From AB-629-J13 sp964496365 (GTDB taxonomy: Bacteria > Fidelibacterota > Marinisomatia > Marinisomatales > AB-629-J13), in contig CAZBZK010000004.1 in NCBI GenBank assembly GCA_964496365.1, positions 1 through 54,353 on the forward strand: a DNA stretch of 54,353 nt, in the 5' to 3' direction. Below the pieces are notes generated by a model. It saw only the letters and a program-made list of their open reading frames with translations, had not been told where the DNA came from and made no database searches. Position 1 is the stretch's first letter, and every line of letters starts with the position of its first letter. Shown piece by piece: positions 34,861 through 44,697 of this stretch. A program made the translations under genes and the position numbers.

Positions 34861-35637
34861 TTAATCCAACGATATTTGTTTCAACGATTCACGGGCAATA
34901 AGTGTATATTCACTTTCAGGGAATACATTCAAAAAATTTTGGAACTGATCCTTGGCTTCCTTCTTATTTTCCATGGATAAAAATGCCATAGCAATTTTTA
35001 ATTGAGCATCATCATCCTTATCTGTTCCTTGAAAGGTTTTGACTTTCTGAAATTCTGAAATCGCCCGTTTGAATTCCAATTTTGAATAATAACATTCTCC
35101 CAACCAATATTGGCTATTATCCGCCAATGGATTTAGAGGATCGTCCTCTATGAGTAAAGCGAATCCTGTAGCAGCAATCTCAAATTCTCCATTTTGATAG
35201 AATCGTAAACTTTCATTGTACTTTTGTTTGTAAGATTCAGCAGATAATTTTTTTGTCTTTGATTTTTGAATAGGCTGATGTCCCATATTAGCCAGTTCTT
35301 TATAACTATTGGTCAGGGTTAATAATTTATTTTCGAGGTATGTTGTTTTCACTTCTAAAATAGAAATTTTTTCTTCCATTTTAATTATTTTCTCATCTAA
35401 TCCCTGACTCACTAAATTTATCTGTTTCTGGGCTTGGGCGTTTTCTGCAAAAGATTTTTTAAGTTTTGGAATCAATTGTTTGTTTTGCATTTCCAATGAA
35501 TCTAATCGAACATTGGACCGATTGATCCTTGCATTTAGCCGTTTTAATTCTTTTTCAGATTCACCTTGTGAGTAAACAGTAGATAAACTCAACATGAATA
35601 CAATTAAGAAACTTATATAGGATATAGAATTGTTCAA
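34861..35637 (-). CDS. CpoB/YbgF-like periplasmic coiled-coil TPR protein
   Basis: 258 residues with a signal peptide ending near VYSQ (about 23). A long coiled coil (about 28-110) is followed by TPR repeats with the YbgF-type text YNESLRFYQNGEFEIAATGF, YWLGECYYSKLEFKRAISEF and AKDQFQNFLNVFPESEY. CpoB links the Tol-Pal system to peptidoglycan synthesis during division in E. coli. No tol or pal genes are visible here, so the assignment rests on architecture. It follows rodA after 72 bp. Confidence 0.8.
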   Translation of the reverse strand: MNNSISYISFLIVFMLSLSTVYSQGESEKELKRLNARINRSNVRLDSLEMQNKQLIPKLKKSFAENAQAQKQINLVSQGLDEKIIKMEEKISILEVKTTYLENKLLTLTNSYKELANMGHQPIQKSKTKKLSAESYKQKYNESLRFYQNGEFEIAATGFALLIEDDPLNPLADNSQYWLGECYYSKLEFKRAISEFQKVKTFQGTDKDDDAQLKIAMAFLSMENKKEAKDQFQNFLNVFPESEYTLIARESLKQISLD

Positions 35638-35709
35638 AATATAAATAAGATAGCGAATATCGGTTCGGAATTTAATTCTCTATAAAAATAGGGACAAACG
35701 AATAAAGTA

Positions 35710-36930
35710 CTAATCAAAAGTATTTATCCCTACATTTAATGCCAATCCAGTCATCATAAAACAAGAAATTAGAAATGAACCACCTGCAGAAATAAATGGA
35801 AGAGGAAGTCCCTTTACCGGAATCAACCCAACTGCCATGGCTGTATTAACAAAAATATGTGAAAGAAATATGGTGCAGATGCCTATTAAAATTAGACTAG
35901 AGAATCTATCATTGGATTCAAATGCTAACTTAACAAAATAATAAATTAATAAAGCAAATATCCCTAATAAAAATGCGATAAATGCAAATCCAAATTCTTC
36001 ACCTAAAACAGATATCATAAAATCTGATTCTTGTACCGGTAAAAATTTTAAATGAGTTTGAGTTCCATTACCCCATCCTTTTCCCCATAAACCTCCTGAA
36101 CCAATTGCAGTTTGACTCTGGATCACCTGATAGGCTGACCCCAACGGATCCAATTCCGGATTCAGTAAGGTCAAAACCCTTTTCTGTTGGTATGGATTTA
36201 ACAAACTCCACAACCATGGTGACAATAATCCCAACAATAAAAATGAAAAATAAGTGATGACTCCATGTAAAAGTTTAGGACGAGAAATCAAAAATATGCC
36301 CAGCATTACTACTCCCCAAATGGTAAAGGGAATTGAATGAAAAGCCGTTAGAATACTGATAATAGGACCCACCAGTAAAAAAATGAAATAGGGATTTATT
36401 TTTGACCAATACAACATGGGAATTAAGGGTGATAAAATGATAATAGCCGATCCCAAATCAGGTTGTGTTAACACGATCATAGTGGGAATAACTATAATGA
36501 TCATGGGAATAATTAATGAATGAAATTTTTTTAAATCCAAATTATAATCTGATAGAAATCTTGCCAAAACAATAACTACAATCCATTTTGAAAATTCCGA
36601 AGGTTGTAATCCAATTGGACCCACATTAATCCATCGGTAGGTCCCTGCAATCTTTTGTCCTAAAAAAGGAAAAAGAACTGCCAAAATAATTACTAAATAT
36701 GCCCAATAGGCACATTTATGAACTAGTGACTTTGGAAGATAAAAAGTGATAAAAAATAATAAAATACCCGGGAAAATAAATAAGGCCTGCTTAATGAAGG
36801 TGTTTGATCTAATGGTGCCTTCTTGATGGATCGAAATGCTGGATAAACCCAACAATCCGGAACAAATCAATATAAAAACCAATCCTAAAATAATTATCTT
36901 TGCTTCTCTAAATTTATTATTGAGTCTCAT
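35710..36930 (-). CDS. rodA: Rod shape-determining SEDS glycosyltransferase RodA
   Basis: 406 residues, about ten membrane helices. SEDS motifs include GTYRWINVGPIGLQPSEFSKW (111-131; key residues R114, W115, P125, S126, E127), TQPDLGSAIIILS (157-169) and the late VGLIPVKGLPLPFISAGGS. RodA polymerises lipid II into glycan strands together with its partner PBP2. It overlaps mrdA by 14 bp, the expected partner pairing. The sequence appears intact. Confidence 0.95.
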   Translation of the reverse strand: MRLNNKFREAKIIILGLVFILICSGLLGLSSISIHQEGTIRSNTFIKQALFIFPGILLFFITFYLPKSLVHKCAYWAYLVIILAVLFPFLGQKIAGTYRWINVGPIGLQPSEFSKWIVVIVLARFLSDYNLDLKKFHSLIIPMIIIVIPTMIVLTQPDLGSAIIILSPLIPMLYWSKINPYFIFLLVGPIISILTAFHSIPFTIWGVVMLGIFLISRPKLLHGVITYFSFLLLGLLSPWLWSLLNPYQQKRVLTLLNPELDPLGSAYQVIQSQTAIGSGGLWGKGWGNGTQTHLKFLPVQESDFMISVLGEEFGFAFIAFLLGIFALLIYYFVKLAFESNDRFSSLILIGICTIFLSHIFVNTAMAVGLIPVKGLPLPFISAGGSFLISCFMMTGLALNVGINTFD

Positions 36931-38692
36931 ACGTCAGTTGCTTATCACCGTTTTTCGAAAAATAAATATCAAACGCAGCTCTGGCGATTGGTGCCGATAC
37001 TTCTCCGCCATGCCCTCCATTTTCAATTAGTACCACAATTGAAATAAATTCATCTTGAAATTTTCCGTAACCTAAAAACCAAGCATGAGGTTCACCATGT
37101 GGATTTTGTGCGGTTCCGGTTTTTCCAAAGACGGTTAATCCTTTTATATGTGGATCCGCTAATTTCCCTGTGCCATATTTTTTGGAAATGGTTGCCTGTA
37201 AAAATTGATCCACCAATTTCCAAGTATTATTTGAATAATTATGTGATAATAACCGTTCTTTATTTAATTCATAATTTAAATGAAGTTGACGAGTTTTTCC
37301 TCGAGTTGCTATAAGATTTGCAAATTGTAGCAGTTGCAATGGCGTTACCAAAACTTCTCCTTGTCCCAAAGCAAGGTTTAACATCACTCCTTTTGACCAA
37401 CCCCATTTTCCATGCAGTTTATTTAAGTAATTTTTATTTGGAACGATTCCTTTTCTCTCACCGGAAAGATCAACATTAGTTTTACTGCCAAAGAAAAAAT
37501 TATTACACGTCTCTCCCCATTTTTCTAAAGAGATAGATTGCACCGCCTGATAAAAATAAGTATTGCAGGATTGTGCCACTGCTTTTTCCATATCTACTTT
37601 GCCATGCCCGTCTTCTTTCCAACATTTGAATACCCTGTCACCAAAACTATATTCCCCATCGCAAAAGGTTTCCCAATTTGGATAAATCTTTTTCTCATCA
37701 ATAAGTGGAAATAAAGTAATTAGCTTAAAAATGGAACCGGGAGGATATTGCCCCGATGTATTTCTGTCTAACAAAGGGTTGTTTGGATTACCGGTGATTT
37801 GTTGCCATTCCTCCTGAGTTGGACCACCAGTAAATAATTCAGGTGATAATTCAGGGGCACTCAAATAAGCCAAGATTTCTCCCGTTTTCGCATTTGAAAC
37901 AAGGACGGATCCATTTTTCCCTCTCATTGCTTTTTCCATTTCATATTGAAGTTCGGAATCAATGGTTAATTTTAGATTGGATCCCGGAATTGAATGAACC
38001 GTTCGATCCTCCAATTGTCCCACAATTTCTCCTCGGACATTGACTTCATAAAATTCTATTCCCTTTTTACCTATTAGACTGTTCTCATAGTATTTCTCCA
38101 GTCCATTCCATCCAATTAAATCACCGAATTGATAATCACCGTTATTTTTCAATGTTGCGAGTTTTTTACGGTTTATTTCTCGGACATAACCCAAAAAATG
38201 AATTCCTTGAATTTGGCTTGGATAAAATCGTTCAGGCAGTTTTCTATATTGAGTTCCCGAAAGTCTTGATTTATTTTCTTCCAAGCGACTGAGTTGTTCA
38301 AAATCAATATTCTTTGCCAATCTCACCGAGACAAAATTATTTCTGAAATATTTTTTAAAATTATATTTTAAAATGTCTGGTGTAATTCCTGTGAGGTCAT
38401 GAATTAGGGAATATTTATCATCTCTATTATTAAATTCTCGTGGAATTGCAGTGAGTATAAAGGTTGGGTAGTTGTCCACTAAAATTTGATTATTTCTATC
38501 TAAAATAAGCCCACGAGGAGCAGGAAGCGTAACCGCTTGTATTCGGTTTACTTCTGCTTTTTTATAATAGACATCATGCTTTATAATTTGAATTTGAAAA
38601 TATCGAGCTATCAAAATAAAAAACATTAAACCAATAACCCCCTTCACAACTCGGAGTTGTCCCCGATGAATAGTATTTTCAGCTTTTAACAT
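36917..38692 (-). CDS. mrdA: Penicillin-binding protein 2 (transpeptidase)
   Basis: 591 residues with an N-terminal membrane helix (about 15-31), a pedestal domain and a transpeptidase domain. Active-site motifs are complete: SIFK (Ser320-Lys323), SCN (375-377) and KTGT (524-527). It crosslinks peptidoglycan during elongation as the partner of RodA. The start abuts the mreD stop, and the stop overlaps rodA by 14 bp. Confidence 0.95.
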   Translation of the reverse strand: MLKAENTIHRGQLRVVKGVIGLMFFILIARYFQIQIIKHDVYYKKAEVNRIQAVTLPAPRGLILDRNNQILVDNYPTFILTAIPREFNNRDDKYSLIHDLTGITPDILKYNFKKYFRNNFVSVRLAKNIDFEQLSRLEENKSRLSGTQYRKLPERFYPSQIQGIHFLGYVREINRKKLATLKNNGDYQFGDLIGWNGLEKYYENSLIGKKGIEFYEVNVRGEIVGQLEDRTVHSIPGSNLKLTIDSELQYEMEKAMRGKNGSVLVSNAKTGEILAYLSAPELSPELFTGGPTQEEWQQITGNPNNPLLDRNTSGQYPPGSIFKLITLFPLIDEKKIYPNWETFCDGEYSFGDRVFKCWKEDGHGKVDMEKAVAQSCNTYFYQAVQSISLEKWGETCNNFFFGSKTNVDLSGERKGIVPNKNYLNKLHGKWGWSKGVMLNLALGQGEVLVTPLQLLQFANLIATRGKTRQLHLNYELNKERLLSHNYSNNTWKLVDQFLQATISKKYGTGKLADPHIKGLTVFGKTGTAQNPHGEPHAWFLGYGKFQDEFISIVVLIENGGHGGEVSAPIARAAFDIYFSKNGDKQLTYETQ

Positions 38693-39169
38693 TTAATGGT
38701 TTTTATAAATGGGATGGATTATTTGAAGAATTCCAATAAATCCTAAAGTGTACAAAGAAGTACATATCCACAAAATAACATAATGTAATGGATTTTCGAT
38801 CACTGTAATTTGATATCGTATGAATGTAGTACATAAAAAATGTAAATTGATGATTCCGATCCAGACAGTATGAAACCTCAATTGAGAAGTGGTTTTATTT
38901 TGATTACAAAAAATTCCCAATAAATATCCGGTGAGTGTATAGGTTAATGGAGATATTCCAAATGCTGAACCGATGCCCAAAAAGTCGGATAAAACCCCCA
39001 GGAGAAATCCACTTAACACACCATGAAAACTGCCTATATTAACACTAATATATAAAATAAAGATGAGAATAAAATCAGGTCGAACTCCATTTAAAGACAA
39101 AAATTCTGATAATATCGCTTGAAACAACAATACAAGAATTCCAATTAAATATAAAAAAGTCTTATTCAT
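38693..39169 (-). CDS. mreD: Rod shape-determining protein MreD
   Basis: 158 residues, about five membrane helices. FLSLNGVRPDFILIFILYIS and the GVLSGFLLGVLSDF segment are typical of MreD. It joins MreC and the elongasome in the inner membrane. It overlaps mreC by 8 bp and abuts mrdA. Confidence 0.9.
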   Translation of the reverse strand: MNKTFLYLIGILVLLFQAILSEFLSLNGVRPDFILIFILYISVNIGSFHGVLSGFLLGVLSDFLGIGSAFGISPLTYTLTGYLLGIFCNQNKTTSQLRFHTVWIGIINLHFLCTTFIRYQITVIENPLHYVILWICTSLYTLGFIGILQIIHPIYKNH

Positions 39170-39959
39170 GTTCTTGATTGAGAACTACAAATACATCCAA
39201 CAAGGACTCAATGTCCTCTGAGATTTGAACGATAATTATTTTTTCGAAACTTCCGAGCTGATCAATAATACCCGTAACCGTTCCAACAGGTAGGTTTTTT
39301 GGGTAAATGTTGCTAAAACCAGAGGTGACCACTCCATCTCCTACATTTACTTTTGCATTTTTTTGAACTTCCCTGATTTGACATTTTCGATTTCCATACC
39401 ATCTTAAAATTCCAGAACTTCCTTCAGGCAATATCCTGACACTCAAACGATAATTAATATCATTTACAAGTTGAACAATAGAGGATGATTCTCCTGCTAT
39501 TAAGATTTTCCCGATAACACCATTTGGGGTAATTATTGGATTATTTTCTTGAGCTCCTTCATTTTTTCCCACGTCAATAGTGAGAGAATTAATGTTAGGT
39601 AAAATACCTTTATTAATCACTTTTGACGGTAATAAAACCAATTGGTGATCTCTGCGGAAAGCTAATAGTTCCTGTAATCTTTGGTTTTCGTGTTCGAGAA
39701 ATTGCATAGCCGAAACTTGTAAAGATAATTTGACAACTTTCTCTCTTAAAAGAGCATTTTCTTCGTCTAAGGTATAGGAGTATTTAATCCAAGTGATGGG
39801 TTGATACAGGGAGGAAAATAAATCAATGACTCTAGCTCGGAATAGATTTACGTTTTTTGATGATGTATCTGAAAAAAGTAAGAGAGATGAAATGAACATG
39901 AGGAAAACAAACAATACATGGTGTTTATTTTCAGTGATAAAGGATAATATTTTTCTCAT
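39162..39959 (-). CDS. mreC: Rod shape-determining protein MreC
   Basis: 265 residues: a membrane helix (about 13-29), a coiled coil (about 60-95) and the periplasmic double-barrel domain with VINKGILPNINSLTIDVGKN, PVGTVTGII and an ILRWYGN segment. MreC activates PBP2-RodA. It starts 5 bp after mreB and overlaps mreD by 8 bp. Confidence 0.93.
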   Translation of the reverse strand: MRKILSFITENKHHVLFVFLMFISSLLLFSDTSSKNVNLFRARVIDLFSSLYQPITWIKYSYTLDEENALLREKVVKLSLQVSAMQFLEHENQRLQELLAFRRDHQLVLLPSKVINKGILPNINSLTIDVGKNEGAQENNPIITPNGVIGKILIAGESSSIVQLVNDINYRLSVRILPEGSSGILRWYGNRKCQIREVQKNAKVNVGDGVVTSGFSNIYPKNLPVGTVTGIIDQLGSFEKIIIVQISEDIESLLDVFVVLNQEHE

Positions 39960-39964
39960 AAATA

Positions 39965-40993
39965 TTAAATTAACACATCTTTATATTTCCTTACATTTTC
40001 CAAAACTATACCGGTCCCTTTCACTACAGATAACAAGGGGTCCTCTGCGACATTCACTGGAATATTGGTACGCTCTCTGATTATCTGGTCTAATCCATGA
40101 AGTAAACTGCCCCCACCTGTTAAAATGATGCCTCGATCCAGAATATCTGAAGCAAGTTCAGGTGGAGTTTTTTCAAGTGCCTGTTTAATAGATTCTACAA
40201 TATTATTCACCGGATCTTTGATTGCATGACGAATCTCATCAGAAGAAATTTCAATGGTTTTGGGAATTCCATTTACTAAATCTCTTCCTTTAACCGAAAT
40301 GGTTTCAGGTTTCATTCTCATAGCAGATCCCACAGCTTTTTTAATGGATTCACTGGTTGGAAGACCAATTTCGAGTTTATGCTCATTTCGAAACCAAAAT
40401 ACAATGGCTTCATCCATTTCATCCCCAGCGATTCTAATGGATTCCTTCGTGGCAACTCCATTTAGCGAAATCACTGCAATCTCCGTAGTTCCACCTCCAA
40501 TATCTACAATAATGTTCCCAATGGGTTTGCTGATATCTAATCCAATTCCAATTGCAGCGGCTACAGGTTCTTCGATTAAAAACACCTCTTTCGCATTTGC
40601 TCGTTCACCAGAATCTTTTACAGCTCTTCGTTCAACAGAAGTCACACCGCTGGGAACACAGATTACCATCCGAACTCTGGCGATCCGATTCAAATTGACT
40701 TTTCTTATGAACCCCTGGAGCATTCCATCTGTCATATTAAAATCTGCAATTACACCATCACGAAGGGGTCTTATGGTTTCAATATCCCGATGAGTTTTTC
40801 CCACCATCGCTTTGGCTTCATTTCCGACTGCAAATATTTTTTCATCATGCACAGATCTGGCAACTATTGAAGGTTCATTAATAATGATGCCCTTCCCTCG
40901 GAGCCAGATCAGCGTATTAGCAGTCCCCAGATCTATTGCGAGATCACCGGACAACCACCTGAAAGGTTTTGTTAGGGTTGAAAGTAAAGTCAA
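39965..40993 (-). CDS. mreB: Rod shape-determining actin homologue MreB
   Basis: 342 residues. The actin fold has the phosphate-1 motif IDLGTANTLIWLRGKG (about 21-36), VCVPSGVTSVERRAV, EEPVAAAIGIG, the phosphate-2 motif DIGGGTTEIAVISL and the adenosine motif LTGGGSLLHG. It forms membrane-bound filaments that guide wall elongation. It is first of mreB-mreC-mreD-mrdA-rodA. A perfect TATAAT (minus strand) lies at 41081-41086 upstream. Confidence 0.97.
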   Translation of the reverse strand: MTLLSTLTKPFRWLSGDLAIDLGTANTLIWLRGKGIIINEPSIVARSVHDEKIFAVGNEAKAMVGKTHRDIETIRPLRDGVIADFNMTDGMLQGFIRKVNLNRIARVRMVICVPSGVTSVERRAVKDSGERANAKEVFLIEEPVAAAIGIGLDISKPIGNIIVDIGGGTTEIAVISLNGVATKESIRIAGDEMDEAIVFWFRNEHKLEIGLPTSESIKKAVGSAMRMKPETISVKGRDLVNGIPKTIEISSDEIRHAIKDPVNNIVESIKQALEKTPPELASDILDRGIILTGGGSLLHGLDQIIRERTNIPVNVAEDPLLSVVKGTGIVLENVRKYKDVLI

Positions 40994-41080
40994 ATGGTAG
41001 TATCTTGATTAATAATAAGGATCCAAATTACAGAAATCCTAAAATATTTCCTTTGATTAATCCATAAATTCTCGAATTAA

Positions 41081-41086
41081 ATTATA
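41081..41086 (-). promoter_or_regulatory. Candidate -10 element for the mre operon
   Basis: A perfect TATAAT on the minus strand about 88 bases upstream of the mreB start, within the 147-base gene-free stretch after the RNase HI gene. No good -35 hexamer lies at 16-18 bases, so the call is weak. Confidence 0.3.
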
Positions 41087-41140
41087 CACCATAATTATGT
41101 TCATAGCTCATCTATTTTACTCGATAAATTATGAGACAGA

Positions 41141-41674
41141 TTAATAATCCTTTAATCCCTTTTTACTGAGAGCATCCGCTTCCATATTTTTTTCACGTGG
41201 AATGTGGGTTAGTTCCCAATGGTCATATTTTGAAAGTATTGAAATGGATTTTCGAAATTTTATTTTCATTCGTTCATTTTTCACTTTATACTCACCGTTT
41301 ATTTGTTTGACAATGAGTTCGCTATCCGAAAATATATTGATGTCCTTTATCCCTAAATCAATAGCTTTTTCCAGTCCATAGATTAATGCTGAATATTCCG
41401 CTTCATTATTGGTTTTACCCCCGATATGTTTTGCAAATGTAAATAATTTGATGCCATTTTTATAACAAATTCCTCCAATTCCGGCACCCTCATTATTTGG
41501 TAAGGCGGCACCATCTATAAAAAGTGTGGTCTGATAATTTGGATCTAATTTTTCCAAAATATTTTGAATTATTTTTTTTTCTGATTTTATATTTGAAACA
41601 AGTAAAATATGATCCAATTTTTTCTTTAAAAGAGAAACTTCCGAGGAGGATAATGATAGATTAGCATTTCCCAT
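41141..41674 (-). CDS. Ribonuclease HI-like protein
   Basis: 177 residues. The first roughly 50 residues are a non-conserved, partly helical extension. The RNase H fold follows with all four acidic residues in context: FIDGAALPNNEGAGIGG (first Asp), NNEAEYSAL (Glu), IFSDSELIVKQING (Asp) and NMEADALSKKG (last Asp). It belongs to the RnhA-like subgroup common outside proteobacteria and probably cleaves RNA in RNA:DNA hybrids. The gene follows the GWxTD gene by 7 bp. Confidence 0.88.
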   Translation of the reverse strand: MGNANLSLSSSEVSLLKKKLDHILLVSNIKSEKKIIQNILEKLDPNYQTTLFIDGAALPNNEGAGIGGICYKNGIKLFTFAKHIGGKTNNEAEYSALIYGLEKAIDLGIKDINIFSDSELIVKQINGEYKVKNERMKIKFRKSISILSKYDHWELTHIPREKNMEADALSKKGLKDY

Positions 41675-41681
41675 TTTTCTT

Positions 41682-42953
41682 TTAGGGAACGGATAAAAAA
41701 TGGGGAGACTCTAATTGGTAATCTCCAAATCCATTAATATCCACGAATCGAAAAGACTTTTGAATATTGAAATAATACCACAATTCATAAGATTTTTGAT
41801 TTCCATAATCACTGTAGCGTTTGACTTCATCGGGAAACCCAAACAAAATATAAATCATCCCCATATCCGTTTTCCATCCATCTATAAATCCACTAAAATG
41901 CTCCATGGTATAAGCAACTCGTTTATAATATTCATCCATCAATTCATTTTCTAATGTTTCTGGTGTAGGATCACGGTTGTCCCACAAGGATTTAAAAAAC
42001 AACTCTTTCTTTGATTTTTTTTGATCTCTTAATTTATTTTTTTCCTCTGTAGTTAGAATATATTTCATTTGTTCTATTGCATCATCAAGATCAGAAATGT
42101 GATTTGAAATACCCGGTTTTAAAATAATCAATTGAATACGTTTAGAATCATTGTCTTTCCCGTCAAAAATGTTCACCTCAAATGTTGAAGTTATTTCTGT
42201 AAGAATATCTAAAGGAATTTGAATATAATGATGAAAATAATTTTGAAAGGATAATGATTCTTTTTTTTCTATAATCGGTTGTGTATCAGATTGATTCCAT
42301 ACAGACCAGGTTAACTCACTATGTTCTGAAACACTTATTCCTGAAAGAAAGATATTCACAGAATCTTTTCCCGAAGATAAAAAATTATTCCAACTGGGAA
42401 TTAAATTTGAATGAAATCCCCAATCACCTTTTTTGTCTAAAAGAATAATCGGTTTATTTATGTGAGGAAATTGTGGAATATCTAATGTTAAATCCCGTCG
42501 TGTTTTATGAATTTCCCTACTTTTTACATCCAAGACTGTTGCCATTGCCACATAGTCATCTACCTTAAATATTTTATCAGTAAATAAAGTAATGACTTTA
42601 TTTTCTGTGATTGTTTCAAGGTAATTATTAACATTTACTGAATCATTCCATGCTTGTTTTAGGCGGAGCTTTCCTTTTTTGTTCATGACAACAATTTGAG
42701 CTTCATAACCTGCAATAAATTCGTGATTATGTTTTACAAATTGAAGGGATTTATAAGGGATTTCCAAATATACTTTTACTAAAAGTGAGTCTTTTGATTG
42801 CGTGGAAACTGGAAATGTATTGATTCTGATTTTTCTATAATTTCCGTTTTCTCCCTTTTTGTCTTTACTCAAACCCATTCCAATAATCATCAAAATAAAT
42901 GAGAATTGAATGAATCGTCTTAGTCTAATTACCATCTTAATATAGTTAATCAT
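41682..42953 (-). CDS. GWxTD domain-containing protein
   Basis: 423 residues with a hydrophobic N-terminus (about 12-29) that is probably a signal or anchor. The centre is beta-rich. The C-terminal domain from about 330 has YYKRVAYTMEHFSGFIDGWK followed by TDMGMIYILFGFPDEV and YELWYYFN, the family hallmark. GWxTD proteins are widespread in Bacteroidota-, Acidobacteria- and FCB-like genomes and have no defined activity. It overlaps the propeller gene by 8 bp, suggesting joint function at the envelope. Confidence 0.85.
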   Translation of the reverse strand: MINYIKMVIRLRRFIQFSFILMIIGMGLSKDKKGENGNYRKIRINTFPVSTQSKDSLLVKVYLEIPYKSLQFVKHNHEFIAGYEAQIVVMNKKGKLRLKQAWNDSVNVNNYLETITENKVITLFTDKIFKVDDYVAMATVLDVKSREIHKTRRDLTLDIPQFPHINKPIILLDKKGDWGFHSNLIPSWNNFLSSGKDSVNIFLSGISVSEHSELTWSVWNQSDTQPIIEKKESLSFQNYFHHYIQIPLDILTEITSTFEVNIFDGKDNDSKRIQLIILKPGISNHISDLDDAIEQMKYILTTEEKNKLRDQKKSKKELFFKSLWDNRDPTPETLENELMDEYYKRVAYTMEHFSGFIDGWKTDMGMIYILFGFPDEVKRYSDYGNQKSYELWYYFNIQKSFRFVDINGFGDYQLESPHFLSVP

Positions 42954-44586
42954 TTTTCCATAAATATTTTGTCAATCCCATGGAGGTACCTAACCATAAT
43001 ATATCTTCTTCTAAGTATAACGCATTTACTTGACCAAGAAACGGGTATGAATATTTATCCATAAAAAAATATTTAAAGTCAAATTTTAATAATCCGGAAT
43101 TGATTCCGAAAAACCCAAACTCTTCATTAAAAACCATTGAATGGATTTTTTCTTGGGTAAACTCGTTTTGTTTAAATATAATTTTCCAGTTTCTATTGAT
43201 TTGATTGAAAGAAATTAATCCTTGTTTCGTGGCAACATAAACATAATTATTAAATTTCTCGATTTCCCAGAAATGTGTTAAATGGTCTTCTATACCTTCC
43301 AAATTATTAATGGTTCCAACATCTCTAAAATCATAAAGCGTCAACGAAACTGGATCATAAATATAAAGTCCAAATTTTGTTCCAATCCAAATACCTTTTC
43401 CTACGTTCTCTAGATCATATATGTTTTCATTCCAAAATTCTCTTTCAAATCCCATTAATTCAGTTTGTTTCGTATCCGGGTTCATTCTGGAAATGCCACG
43501 ATTTGATCCTATCCATACATAGTCTGAATCTCTCGTCATGTTCGTAATTCTACCGTTTATTTGAATTTTTGTTTCGTCCATTAACCTCCAATAATTTTTA
43601 CCCTCGTTTAAAACCAGAATTCCCAATGACCCTCCAAACCACATTTCATTTTCCATTGGTAAAATAGAATAAATCTTTTGGGGTGTCATGTTGAGAATTA
43701 ATTCAAATTCAAAATGGTCGAATTTTGTTTGAGTTTTATCGAAATAAGTTAGTCCTATCGGTGGGTTTGATTTACTTCCAATCCAAAATCCATCCTCAGA
43801 CTTTACCATAGCACTCACATCGGAATTTAATAAACCGTAAGTTATAGGATAAAATATTTCCATGTGATAGTCCCCCTTCAAAATGGTTCCATCACTAATC
43901 CCAACCCAAATGTCTCCATATCGAGATGGATAATATGTAGATATGAATTTCTCCCTTCCGTGAGGGTCGTATAAATATGGATGATTAAACATCCACCCAT
44001 CTATCATATTGAAATGAGTAAATTGATCTGAAAATTCATCTAATTTATCATATTGAGTCGGACTCCACCTAATGTCTAATTCATTGGGAATGGACATGAC
44101 TGAAATTAATATTCCGGATACTCTATCCAATTTTAAATACATGGATCGACTCTGTGCCCAGAGAAAGTTCTGCGAGGATCCTAATCTGTCAATTTGGGAC
44201 CTAGCTGTGATGCCCATGGATGTTTTCGATACGTGTGTCCATCCCCCTTCCCGCATGTGTGAATAATCTAATCCAGTAGAAGTGGACACCCAAAGAATTC
44301 CTGTATCAAAATCGAAATGAACGGATTGAATTTGATTTGAAGATAATCCCTGTGCTACCGTCAAAGGGTAATCCATTTCATCAGCATAAATATGGTACCT
44401 CAAAATTCCACCATTTTCAGTTCCGAAATAAATAAAAGAGTATCCTTCTGTAATGGATGTAATCCTTTTTGTTTTGGTATATGTTACCCAGTCAAATGGA
44501 TTGTTTTGAGGATGGTACTGAGGATATAATAATGTAAAGAAAGAAAGTCCGATAAGGCCCAGGTTGAAAAAATTCCTATATTTCAA
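42946..44586 (-). CDS. Secreted beta-propeller protein (two-component-regulator-propeller type)
   Basis: 546 residues with a signal peptide (about 1-22). Blade motifs recur: GILWVSTSTGLDYSH, DIWVGISDGTIL, EMWFGGSLGILVLNEG, YVWIGSNRGISRMNPDTKQT, GIWIGTKFGLYIYDP, YVYVATKQGLISFNQ and ILWLGTSMGLTKY. This is the Reg_prop type seen in hybrid sensor kinases and in PorZ, but there is no histidine kinase, membrane helix or sorting domain. It is probably a secreted or periplasmic binding protein. A PorZ-like role is possible and unproven. Confidence 0.72.
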   Translation of the reverse strand: MKYRNFFNLGLIGLSFFTLLYPQYHPQNNPFDWVTYTKTKRITSITEGYSFIYFGTENGGILRYHIYADEMDYPLTVAQGLSSNQIQSVHFDFDTGILWVSTSTGLDYSHMREGGWTHVSKTSMGITARSQIDRLGSSQNFLWAQSRSMYLKLDRVSGILISVMSIPNELDIRWSPTQYDKLDEFSDQFTHFNMIDGWMFNHPYLYDPHGREKFISTYYPSRYGDIWVGISDGTILKGDYHMEIFYPITYGLLNSDVSAMVKSEDGFWIGSKSNPPIGLTYFDKTQTKFDHFEFELILNMTPQKIYSILPMENEMWFGGSLGILVLNEGKNYWRLMDETKIQINGRITNMTRDSDYVWIGSNRGISRMNPDTKQTELMGFEREFWNENIYDLENVGKGIWIGTKFGLYIYDPVSLTLYDFRDVGTINNLEGIEDHLTHFWEIEKFNNYVYVATKQGLISFNQINRNWKIIFKQNEFTQEKIHSMVFNEEFGFFGINSGLLKFDFKYFFMDKYSYPFLGQVNALYLEEDILWLGTSMGLTKYLWKND

Positions 44587-44697
44587 TTTTACGAATAGTT
44601 ATTTTTATAAATCAAAAAAAACTATGCGTTTTGAGTTGAATATCATTTGGGATCCTTTTCAGGTTTAGTGTAAAGGGTTTAGGGAACATAGCCTATT

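Noticed and set aside
40254..40793. Plus-strand open frame of 179 codons opposite mreB
   Set aside because: It is an antisense shadow of the conserved MreB reading frame and has no recognisable domain.
44587..44697. Terminator or small RNA after rfaE1
   Set aside because: Only an A/T-only weak stem (ATAGTT/AACTAT) is visible.
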